NCBI RefSeq assembly: GCF_001712795.1 | Contig: NZ_KV757541.1 | Coordinates: 1-49,421 of the forward strand | Length of the DNA: 49,421 nucleotides | Direction: 5' to 3' | DNA from: Nostoc sp. KVJ20 | Lineage (GTDB): Bacteria > Cyanobacteriota > Cyanobacteriia > Cyanobacteriales > Nostocaceae | In this document: piece after piece, positions 23,348 through 32,700 of the stretch | How positions within the stretch are numbered: the first letter of the stretch is position 1 | Layout of the letters: the number at the start of each line of letters is the position of its first letter | Program-made: the position numbers and the translations under genes | Notes under the pieces: model-generated | Databases searched by the model: none | What the model was told of the DNA's origin: nothing | Seen by the model: only the letters and a program-made list of their open reading frames with translations

Positions 23348-24130
23348 ATGCCGGAAACTAAAGAGGTTGTTTACACAAGCAAAATTATTAAAGCTGGGGC
23401 GCTTGTCGCAGATACAAAAACCCTTTTGGTAAACTGGGATTCATCGCTTGCTGTTGCGGAAAATTTAGACAAGTTTCGACGGGAGAATATTTTTGGTAAA
23501 CCATCTCGCTCCAGGGTAGAAGATATCCTGGCAATTTTTCGTCAGCGATACTTAATGGAGGAGCAAGTAACTAAAGCATTGGTAAATTTGCTTGATCGCA
23601 GATTCCCAACAGAGGCATTTAACTGTATCCTTTACTTTCATGCTACTCAATCTGACCGTTTGCTTCATGATGTTGTTACAGATTTACTGGCTAATTTTTA
23701 CTACTTAGGAAGGCAAGATGTTAGCGTAAATGACGTGAAAAGTTGGATTAACAAACAAATTGCTCAAGGGAAAACACAGTCTACATGGTCGGACAGAACA
23801 ATAACAGGCTGTGCTAGGGAGATTTTAAGCACACTAAGGGATTTCGGTATACTGAAGGGAGCAGTTAAGAAATATCTAGCACCCATTTACTTACCAGTGC
23901 AGGCATTCGCTTATATTGCTTTGTATTTAAAACAACACCAGCCATCGGGGGAAAAACTGATTAATGCGAGCGAGTGGCAACTGTTCTTTTTGTCAACTAA
24001 AGCTGTAGAACGTTTCTTTATGGAAGCCCATCAGCACCGACTGCTGGAGTATTATGCAGCAGGGTCAATTATCCGGATTGATTTTCCTACCGAGTCTATA
24101 GCTGAGTACGCCGATGTTATCGCTTCTTGA
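23348..24130 (+). CDS. brxA: BrxA, BREX type 1 protein (DUF1819)
   Basis: 260 aa from ATG 23348; the frame continues upstream to a TTG at 23303 but the ATG start MPETKEVVYTSKIIKAGALV matches the usual beginning of the family. Typical features are the SKIIKAGAL segment, ENIFGKPSRSRVEDILAIFRQRY (residues about 50-70), and a C-terminal LLEYYAAGSIIRIDFP. BrxA is a small, helical, DNA-binding protein with a winged-helix-like fold in structural work on homologues; its exact role in phage exclusion is open. It is the first gene of the locus, and its 3' end overlaps brxB by 17 bases. Confidence 0.9.
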   Translation: MPETKEVVYTSKIIKAGALVADTKTLLVNWDSSLAVAENLDKFRRENIFGKPSRSRVEDILAIFRQRYLMEEQVTKALVNLLDRRFPTEAFNCILYFHATQSDRLLHDVVTDLLANFYYLGRQDVSVNDVKSWINKQIAQGKTQSTWSDRTITGCAREILSTLRDFGILKGAVKKYLAPIYLPVQAFAYIALYLKQHQPSGEKLINASEWQLFFLSTKAVERFFMEAHQHRLLEYYAAGSIIRIDFPTESIAEYADVIAS

Positions 24131-24695
24131 CCGCATATCACTTTTAGAAAATGACTTAAAAGCAGTTCCACTAAGGATTAGTGTTCACCACGATTTACCA
24201 TTTGCGATTTTGCGGTACGACCCAAAGGAGGAATGGGAGGTGCGACGACAGGCGAAATTATTAGCAACTCGTATGGGTGAATGCGGTAAGGAAGTCCGAA
24301 TAATTTCGTTGTCCCAAATGTTATGGGAAGCTATAAAACACTCTGAAGGGCTAAAAGCAATTGTAGACCTGGAGACGGAACGTGGATTTAATGCCGCACA
24401 GGAGCAAGTCAATATATACCTATCCGATCGCGATTGGTGTCCATTAACAGATTTGTTAACCCAAAAATTGCGATCGCTAGACCCACAAAAACATATTGTA
24501 TTTCTGACGCGGGCCGCAGCGATGGCACCAGCAATTTACCAAATGTCGAAACTTTTGGATGAAATGCAAGGTCGGACACGGGTAACAACTATTTTGTTTT
24601 ATCCGGGAACACTAGAAGGGACAACGGGCTTGCGGATGATGGGATTAAAAGACCGCGAAGCTATGGGTAACTATAGAGTAAAAATATACGGGTAA
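24114..24695 (+). CDS. brxB: BrxB, BREX type 1 protein (DUF1788)
   Basis: 193 aa, standard family length. Recognised by DLPFAILRYDPKEEWEVRRQ (residues 27-46), the AAAMAPAIYQMSKLLDEMQG helix and the end VTTILFYPGTLEGTTGLRMMG. DUF1788/BrxB is an essential component of type 1 BREX, associated with BrxC, PglX and PglZ in the complex described for the E. coli system. Translation begins within the end of brxA. A HIP1 site near 24471 is one of only two in the whole BREX locus. Confidence 0.92.
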   Translation: MLSLLDRISLLENDLKAVPLRISVHHDLPFAILRYDPKEEWEVRRQAKLLATRMGECGKEVRIISLSQMLWEAIKHSEGLKAIVDLETERGFNAAQEQVNIYLSDRDWCPLTDLLTQKLRSLDPQKHIVFLTRAAAMAPAIYQMSKLLDEMQGRTRVTTILFYPGTLEGTTGLRMMGLKDREAMGNYRVKIYG

Positions 24696-24777
24696 TAATA
24701 TTTTGGATTTGAGATTTTAGATTAAGAAATATTTTTGTATAGCGTTTTGGGCATTTATATATAGGTAATTGAGGGAT

Positions 24778-27700
24778 ATGAATACAATTGGTGAACTATT
24801 GGCACGGGATTTGGGACAACCGATTGAGGAAATTATCAAGGTTGACCAAGTTAATGAAGACTCAGTTTATACCGAGATTACTGAGTATATCGCCACGGAA
24901 CGTATCCTCGAACAGTACCGCAGTTTGCTCAAAGCTATTGCTGAAGAACCGTCTGAACCAACGGAAGGTATCGGTGTTTGGATTTCTGGTTTCTTTGGTT
25001 CTGGTAAATCTTCTTTTGCGAAAAATTTAGGGTATGTCCTCTCGAACCCTCATATTAAAGGTGTTGCGGCTAGCGAGTTATTCAAACACCAAGTTAATGA
25101 CCGTCGGTTGGGTGAATTTTTAGACTCAATTAATACCAGAATTCCTACTGAAGTCATCATGTTTGATGTTTCCGTAGACCGTGCAGTTAAGCGGACTAAC
25201 GAACGTATTGCAGAAGTTATGTATACTGTCCTGTTGCGGGAGTTGGATTATGCGGAAGACTACGATATTGCTGAGTTAGAAATTGAACTTGAGCGGGAAG
25301 GTAAATTAGATGAGTTTATCGCCCGTTGTCGCTCTATTTACAGTATCGAGTGGCGAGTTGTCCGTAAAGGTGCCCAGAAAATCGCCAGGGCTAGTGCAAT
25401 TCTCCATGCTTTAGACCCAGTAACTTATCCTACAGCTGATAGTTGGTCGCAATCCCTGCGAAATAAAAGTGCTGATATTACTGTGGGTCGGTTTGTGGAG
25501 CGGACATTCGATTTATGCGCTCGCCGTAGACCGGGGAAGGCTTTAACTTTTGTGATTGATGAGGTGGGACAATATGTTGCCCGCAGTGCCGATAAAATTG
25601 AAGATTTACGAGCTGTGGTGGAGCAGTTTGGGAAAGTTGGTAAGAATTTATTAAAGGCGAAAAAGGTCATAGCACCAATTTGGGTGGTTGTCACCTCGCA
25701 AGAAAAGTTGGATGAGGTTGTTGCTGCGATTGATGATAAACGGGTGGAGTTAGCGAAACTTCAAGACCGCTTTAAAACCCGGATTGACATGGCTCCGGCT
25801 GATATTCGAGAGGTAGCTACCCGACGGGTTTTAAGTAAGAAAGATGCTGCTGTGCCAATTTTGCAACAGTTATTTAAGGATTCCCAAGGACAGTTAAACG
25901 CCGCTTGCCGTTTGGAAAGAACAACACGCAAAAGTGAAGTTACGGAAGCGGATTTTGTACAATTTTATCCCTACTTACCGCATTTTATTGAGCTTTCGAT
26001 TGAGATTATGTCGGGTATTCGGCTACAACCAGGAGCGCCGAAGCATTATGGGGGCAGCAACCGTACTATCATTAAACAAGCCTATGAAATGTTGGTATCG
26101 GAAAGAACTGCTTTTGCGAAAAATTCGGTTGGAACTTTAGTTACTTTAGACAAAATTTTCGAGTTGGTCGAGGGTAATTTGTCCACCGAAAAAAGAAATG
26201 ATATTGACGAAATTACCCAGCGTTTTAAAGATAATTTAGAAGATAATGGCATGGCGGCACGGGTAGCTAAAGTCATTTGTTTGCTAGAGTTTGTTCGAGA
26301 TTTACCACGCACGGAAGCTAATATTGCAGCTTGTTTGGTGGATAGAGTTGGTCAACCATCGCTTGTGGCTGCGGTGGAGAAGTCGTTAAAGTTACTGTAC
26401 GATGCTAAGTTTATCCGCAATACGGAAGAAGGTTGGAAGTTACAAACAGCCCAAGAAAAAAATTGGGAGACGGAACGACGCTCTTATTCTCCAAGACCAC
26501 GAGATAGAAGTGAGATAATTCGGGAAGCGCTCAAGGATATATTTAGCGATGGGCGATTGAAAACATATCGCTATCGTGATTTACGTAATTTTGCGGTAGC
26601 AATTAAAGTTGATGGTAATGCAATTAACGATGGACAAGTACCGCTTGGGATTTGGACTGCACCGGATGAGCAAGAATTTACGGCGAAGGTGACAGATATC
26701 CGTAACGAAAGTCGTCAAGAAACGCACCTTCAGGAGATTTATTGGGTATTTTCTGTAAATGAGAATATTGACAGTTTAGTGGCTGAGTTGTATAAATCGC
26801 GGCAAATGGTTGCTAAGTATGACCAGATGCGGGTGCAAAACAAGGCTACAAATGAAGAACTAGCGTGTTTGCAAACTGAGAAGTCTGAGGTTTTGCGCTT
26901 TATTAGTAGGTTAGCAGGAAAGTTAGAAGAAGCACTGATTGCTGGTACGGGAATGTTTCGGGGTGTATCGAAGGATGGTTCAGATTTAGGGAAATCTTTG
27001 GGTGAGATTTTTAAGGGTTTATTTGATTTTGCAGTTCCTGACCTTTATCCTAAATTAGAGATGGGAGCGCGTAATCTTAAAGGTAATGAAGCTGAAGAAA
27101 TTCTCAAAGCTGCTAATCTCAACGGTTTATCTCAGGTATTTTATAGTAGTGACTCAGGGTTAAACCTGGTCATCAAAGACGGTGCAAAGTTTGTTCCTAA
27201 CCCCGAAGCCGATGTAACGAAGGAAGTACTGGATTATTTAATGCAGCAGCATTCCTATGGTAGTAAGGACACGCGTACTGGTAAAGCGCTAGAAACGCGG
27301 TTTGGCGGACTTGGTTATGGGTGGGAACGAGATATTTTGCGTTTGGTGTTGGCGGTTTTGTTCCGCGCAGGTTCTATTGAAGTATCTCACAAAGGGCAAA
27401 GGTTTGATAGCTATCAAAATCCCAACAGCCGCGAACCTTTTACCAGCAATACAGCTTTTAAGTCTGCGTTGTTTACACCTGTCAAACCCATTGGTTTATC
27501 TACGCTCAAACAAGCGGTAGAAAATTACGAGGATTTGGCGGGTGATACTGTTGATATGGAAAAAAACGCGATCGCAACAGTTCTCAAACAGCTAGCAACG
27601 GAAGAGTTACACCTTTTGTCGCGGGTGGAAGAACGAGTTAAGGCGAATAGTTTACCTGTTGGCGACCAACTCCAAGATTACCGCAACACACTCACAGAAA

Positions 27701-28440
27701 TTCAAAATGGCGCTGCGGACGATTGTGTCAAGATTTTAGCAGGCGATGGGGTTTCTTTGAAAGCAGCAAAGGAAGGCTTTCGGCGCATCCGCGAAGCAAC
27801 TAGTGATAAGTCTTTGTCTACCTATAAAGTTGCGAAACAGGTAGCGGGAAATCAATGGTCTGTTGTCAGCCAGCAAAAGCCGGAAATGGCAGAAATTGCG
27901 AATCGCTTGCGGGAAAACCTTGATGCGGAGTATTTTGTTGACCGCATGGCACAAATAGAGGAAGATGCAGAAGCAATTTCTACTGCCTATGCCGAATATT
28001 ATGCTGATCGCCATAATCAACGCGCCCAAATTTATTTAGCAGCCATTACGGACATTAAAGGACGTAGCGAGTGGACAAATATACCTCTAGAACAGCAGGA
28101 AGTTTTGTTGGGTGATTTGCAAAAACGCGCTTGCGAACACGATTTATCTGCTAAAAATTGGTCGTCAATTGGTGATGAATGTCCGTTGTGCAAGGCAAGT
28201 ATTGCCCAAATGGAGTCAGATTTGGCTGCACTTTCGGGCTTAAAGAGTCAAGTTTTGGTTAGAATTCAGGAATTAACAGCACTTACGGAGGAAAAGGAAG
28301 TAGTAATTGAACGGGTGAGGTTAGGGGATTTTTCCTCAAAAACCATAGACTCGGAGGAAGCGGTGGAACAAGTGGTGGAACGTTTAAGGGAACACTTGTT
28401 AGACCGAGTAAGTAAGGGTGTGAAGATAATTTTGGAGTAA
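24778..28440 (+). CDS. brxC: BrxC, BREX type 1 P-loop ATPase
   Basis: 1220 aa. The ATG at 24778 gives the family start MNTIGELLARDLGQPIEEII; a TTG nine bases upstream is less likely. Walker A GFFGSGKSS is at residues 71-79 and TFVIDEVGQYVAR near 260 is the Walker B region. The C-terminal part is helical with a CPLCKA pair near residue 1138. BrxC is an AAA+-like ATPase and forms the core of the BREX complex; it is needed for both methylation and defence in most systems. Codon use is T/A-rich at third positions, unlike the downstream brxL. Followed after seven bases by an extra ATPase gene not found in the canonical order. Confidence 0.93.
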   Translation: MNTIGELLARDLGQPIEEIIKVDQVNEDSVYTEITEYIATERILEQYRSLLKAIAEEPSEPTEGIGVWISGFFGSGKSSFAKNLGYVLSNPHIKGVAASELFKHQVNDRRLGEFLDSINTRIPTEVIMFDVSVDRAVKRTNERIAEVMYTVLLRELDYAEDYDIAELEIELEREGKLDEFIARCRSIYSIEWRVVRKGAQKIARASAILHALDPVTYPTADSWSQSLRNKSADITVGRFVERTFDLCARRRPGKALTFVIDEVGQYVARSADKIEDLRAVVEQFGKVGKNLLKAKKVIAPIWVVVTSQEKLDEVVAAIDDKRVELAKLQDRFKTRIDMAPADIREVATRRVLSKKDAAVPILQQLFKDSQGQLNAACRLERTTRKSEVTEADFVQFYPYLPHFIELSIEIMSGIRLQPGAPKHYGGSNRTIIKQAYEMLVSERTAFAKNSVGTLVTLDKIFELVEGNLSTEKRNDIDEITQRFKDNLEDNGMAARVAKVICLLEFVRDLPRTEANIAACLVDRVGQPSLVAAVEKSLKLLYDAKFIRNTEEGWKLQTAQEKNWETERRSYSPRPRDRSEIIREALKDIFSDGRLKTYRYRDLRNFAVAIKVDGNAINDGQVPLGIWTAPDEQEFTAKVTDIRNESRQETHLQEIYWVFSVNENIDSLVAELYKSRQMVAKYDQMRVQNKATNEELACLQTEKSEVLRFISRLAGKLEEALIAGTGMFRGVSKDGSDLGKSLGEIFKGLFDFAVPDLYPKLEMGARNLKGNEAEEILKAANLNGLSQVFYSSDSGLNLVIKDGAKFVPNPEADVTKEVLDYLMQQHSYGSKDTRTGKALETRFGGLGYGWERDILRLVLAVLFRAGSIEVSHKGQRFDSYQNPNSREPFTSNTAFKSALFTPVKPIGLSTLKQAVENYEDLAGDTVDMEKNAIATVLKQLATEELHLLSRVEERVKANSLPVGDQLQDYRNTLTEIQNGAADDCVKILAGDGVSLKAAKEGFRRIREATSDKSLSTYKVAKQVAGNQWSVVSQQKPEMAEIANRLRENLDAEYFVDRMAQIEEDAEAISTAYAEYYADRHNQRAQIYLAAITDIKGRSEWTNIPLEQQEVLLGDLQKRACEHDLSAKNWSSIGDECPLCKASIAQMESDLAALSGLKSQVLVRIQELTALTEEKEVVIERVRLGDFSSKTIDSEEAVEQVVERLREHLLDRVSKGVKIILE

Positions 28441-28447
28441 TTAAAAT

Positions 28448-29701
28448 ATGGTTCAACTTAGTGAAGTTTTTGGCATAGCAACATCCATACCCAAATATAC
28501 CTATGTGGATCGTGCTAGTTTAGATAAAACATTTAAATACTTGCTTAGTCGTGACCAGCATATAGTTATTCATGGTCCTTCCAAGCAAGGAAAAACAATT
28601 CTTCGCAAGAAGAATTTACAAGAACAGCACTGTCTGACTGTTCAATGCCGTTCTAATTCGACTCTTGAACAAATCTACCTTGAAATATTAAGGCTTTTGG
28701 GAACTCATATTCCGACAGAAATTACAAAAAGTTTTACTCTTGGTGCTGAAGGAAAAGGAAAGGCTTCCGCAGGAATTAAAGTACCATTCATAGGGTCTGG
28801 GACGGGAGAACTTGAAGGAAGTGGTAGTATCGAAAAAGGTTCAGAAAGTGTATATGAACCAGTTGGTTTAAATCCAGAGAGTCTTGGATATATTGCCGAA
28901 CAAATTAAAAAATCAAATAAAAGAGTTATTATCGAAGACTTCCACTATTTACCTGATGAAGAAAAAAAACGATTGGCTTTTGACTTAAAAGCCTTATGGG
29001 ATAATTCTGTATTTTTTATAATTATTGGTATTTGGGCAGATCAGAATCTACTTACTTATTACAATGGAGATTTAAGTGGAAGGGTTAGTGAAATTGATGT
29101 TCAGTGGACAAAATCAGAGTTAGAAGAAGTTTTGAGCAAAGGAGAAAACGCATTAAATTTTTATTGGGAGAAAAATATTAAACAAGAAATCATATATGAT
29201 GCCAATCAAAATGTAGGTTTATTACAAAGAATAGCTGAAAAATATTGCTTTGAAGCAGATGTATTAGAATGTTTACCACAGGTAAAAAATCTAACAGACT
29301 TAGAACCACTACATAGATGTCGAATAGCTATTTGTAATGAAGAATCTGTTCGCTATCGTCAGTTTAGCGAGTCAGTTAGTTATGGTTTTAGGATATCAGG
29401 ATCAAATGTAAGCGTGTATCAACGTATTATTCGTGTTTGTATTGAAGCCTCAGACTTAGAGCTTTACAATGGATTACACCAGAACGATTTACTAAATCGT
29501 ATTAATCAATTAGAGCCACAAGTTAGAAGTTCAGATTTGACAAAGGCTTTAGAGCGGCTTGACAGACTACAAGCAGATCGCAGCATTTCACCATTAATTT
29601 TTTCATATAATCCTGATTCCCGAAAAGTACAGTTGGTAGACCGAGAACTTTTGTTCTACCGCAAATATGGCAACCCCAACTGGTCATGGGAGGAATCATA
29701 A
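28448..29701 (+). CDS. P-loop ATPase inserted between brxC and pglX
   Basis: 417 aa; not part of the canonical six-gene BREX set. It starts VQLSEVFGIATSIPKYTYVD, with Walker A HGPSKQGKT (residues 42-50), a Gly/Ser-rich region with GSGTGELEGSGS (about 117-128), and Walker B RVIIEDFHYL (Asp 164). This is the AAA/STAND type (ORC/MalT-like) with a short helical lid region and a C-terminal winged-helix-like part (LTKALERLDRLQADRSISPL to the end). No nuclease or effector domain is apparent. Spacing (7 bases from brxC, 1 base before pglX) makes it part of the BREX transcript. Candidate for an additional sensor or regulator; function unknown. Confidence 0.8.
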   Translation: MVQLSEVFGIATSIPKYTYVDRASLDKTFKYLLSRDQHIVIHGPSKQGKTILRKKNLQEQHCLTVQCRSNSTLEQIYLEILRLLGTHIPTEITKSFTLGAEGKGKASAGIKVPFIGSGTGELEGSGSIEKGSESVYEPVGLNPESLGYIAEQIKKSNKRVIIEDFHYLPDEEKKRLAFDLKALWDNSVFFIIIGIWADQNLLTYYNGDLSGRVSEIDVQWTKSELEEVLSKGENALNFYWEKNIKQEIIYDANQNVGLLQRIAEKYCFEADVLECLPQVKNLTDLEPLHRCRIAICNEESVRYRQFSESVSYGFRISGSNVSVYQRIIRVCIEASDLELYNGLHQNDLLNRINQLEPQVRSSDLTKALERLDRLQADRSISPLIFSYNPDSRKVQLVDRELLFYRKYGNPNWSWEES

Positions 29702-29702
29702 A

Positions 29703-32700
29703 ATGGATAAATCTCTAAGAAATACTCTCCGCAATGTAGTTACTCAATGTCGCAAGCTATTAGAAGAAGCAGTAGCCGAAGTTTTAGAAGGACAATTTGG
29801 TATTTACGCTACAGGTAAAATTGAATCTGCTGACCGTATGGGACATCTTTCGGCGGATGATTTGGAGTACCGAGAACAGTTATTAATTCATTTACAGCAC
29901 ATCCAAGCAGCAGGTTTTAAAGTCAAGGATGCTGTAGAACAATTAGTGCGAGAAGTAGCGTTTACCCATCTTAATCGCTTTTGTGCTTACAAAATGATGG
30001 AAACGCGGGGATTGATTCGCAAAGCGGTAAGTGATGGGTTAAAATCTCAAGGATTTCTCTTTTATTTGGCTGAAAATTCAGAGTCAGAAAAACTCTACAA
30101 TGAGGGTAAGCAAGATGTCGCTTATCGGCATTTTCTGGAATATTTAGGAAGCACTTTATCATCAGAAATTGGGGTATTATTTTCACCTAATGATCCGGCA
30201 AATCGATTATTCCCACCGCAGCGTGTTATTGATTCGGTGCTGAGTTTAGTTAACAGCGAAGAATTGAAATATATTTGGGTTGAGGATGAAACAATTGGCT
30301 GGGTTTACCAGTATTTTACACCCAAAGAATTGCGGGATAAGGCGCGAAAAGAAAGTCAAGCACCGCGTAATTCTTATGAATTGGCGTTTCGCAACCAATT
30401 TTACACGCCTAGCTATGTCGTGCAGTTTTTAACTGATAATACTTTAGGGCGAACTTGGTATGAAATGCGCCAAGGAGAAACAGCATTAACAGAACATTGT
30501 CAATATTTGGTGCGTCGTCTTAATGAAATATTTTTAGCTGAAGGTGAGGAGGTTCCCACAAGTGATGATAATGCTGAGGATTTGTCACAGGAAGAACTTT
30601 TAAAGCAGCCAGTTTATATTTTGCATCGACCGAAAAAAGACCCCAGAGAGATTAAAATACTTGACCCAGCTTGCGGTAGTGGTCACTTTTTACTTTATTG
30701 TTTTACTTTACTATTAATTATCTACGAAGAAGCTTATCATGACCCGGATTTAGGTGCAGTATTAAAACAAGACTATCCAGATAGAGAAGCATATAAAAAA
30801 GCTGTTCCAGGGTTAATTTTAGCGCACAATATCCACGGTATTGATATTGATATTCGAGCTACTCAAATTGCAGCTTTGGCACTGTGGTTAAGGGCACAAT
30901 GGACATTTCAGGAAATGGGGATTAAGAAAAATCGCCCACAAATTACTAAGTCAAATATTGTCTGTGCGGAACCCATGCCTGGGGAAAGAGAACTTTTCGA
31001 TGAGTTTATATCGGAACTTCAGCCGACTGTTTTAGGGCAGTTGATGAGGGTAGTTTTTAATAAGATGAATTTGGCAGGGGAAGCAGGTTCGCTATTGAAG
31101 ATTGAAGAAGAAATTAAAGATGTTATTGCAGAAGCAAAGCAGCAGTGGAAAGCAAAGCCAAAACCGAAGCAACTATCATTATTAGTACAGTATGAAGAAC
31201 CAGAAATAGAGCAATTAAATTTATTTGATGTGCGAGATGTGACAGATGAGGAATTTTGGAATGAAGCAGAGACAAAGGTAATTGAAGCTTTAAGAGAATA
31301 TGCAAATCGTGCTGTTGGTAGTCAAAAGCTTCTCCGTCAGTTATTTGCTGGTGATGCAGTACAGGGTTTTGCTTTTATAGATATCTGCCGGAAAAAATTT
31401 GATGTTGTTTTGATGAATCCACCTTTTGGTGATGCCAGTCTTCCATCTAAAGAATATATTGAAGAAGTTTATGGAGACACAAAAGGAGATGTTTACAAAA
31501 CGTTTGTTGAATGTTTTCAGGATAGGTTAGTTCCCTGTGGATTTTTAGGAATAATTTCTAGTAGGACGGGATTTTTCTTGGGTCAATCAAGTGATTGGCG
31601 AGAAAGAATTTTGTTGCGTCTCTATCGTCCCATGTTATTAGCTGACTTGGGATATGGCGTACTTGATGCGATGGTGGAGACAGCGGCTTATGTTTTGCGT
31701 AATATTAGTGTAGCTGAAGACCGTAATTTAACATTAGAAATTCTTCCAGAACTGCTTACTATTCCAACAGATAAAGATTTTGCATTTAGTATCCCCAAAT
31801 ATCAAAAGCATCGGGGAGGATTAAAACGACATCAAGCAACGCAAGAATTACAGCGAATTCAAGAAAACCGCTATATTCACTCTCTATCAGACCATTATAA
31901 AAAGTTTAAAGCAAATAAGGACATTATCAAAAAAGCTAAAGCTCCAGTTTTTATTTCATATCCATCTCTAATTAGTTTGCGGCTGTTAGGGGAAGATGAT
32001 AAAGAAGCGGCTTTGCAGGAAATATTACAGAACTCAAATGATTGTCGATATTTTGTGGTTTCACCACTTGAGTTTAAAAAAGTTCCAAATACACCGTTTT
32101 GTTATTGGGTTAGTAACCGCATTCGGAAACTATTTAATGACTTATCACCATTTGAAAGTCAAGAGAGGACTGTTAGACAAGGATTAAGCACTGCTGATGA
32201 TTTTCGCTTTGTGCGTCTTTGGTGGGAAGTAAAGACAAAGGCTTTATGTCCACCTATTGTTCATCCAATTAAACCGTATTACTCATACTGTGTGTTGGGT
32301 GATTATCGCTGGTTTCCATTTGCTAAAGGAGGACAATATTCTCCTTATTATGCTGACTTGCATTTGGTAGTCAATTGGGAACGAGATGGAGAGGAGTTGA
32401 AAGCTTGGGCAGATCCTCTTTATAACAACTCTGGTTGGTCACGTATTATTAAGTCTGTTGACTACTATTTTCGTCCAGGTTTGACATGGCCTCGAAGAAC
32501 AACCAGTGGGGTCAGTTTTCGTGTTTTACCAGCAGGCAGCGTTTTTGCTGATAAAGGTTCAGCAGCCTTCGTAGAAGAAAAGCCTTCCTGGATAGGATTA
32601 CTTCAGTCATCTTCTTTTGAAGCTTTAATAAGCTTGCAGCTTGGCGCGGCAGATGCTGCCGCACGTTCTTATGAAGTAGGATTAATTCGTAATACTCCCG

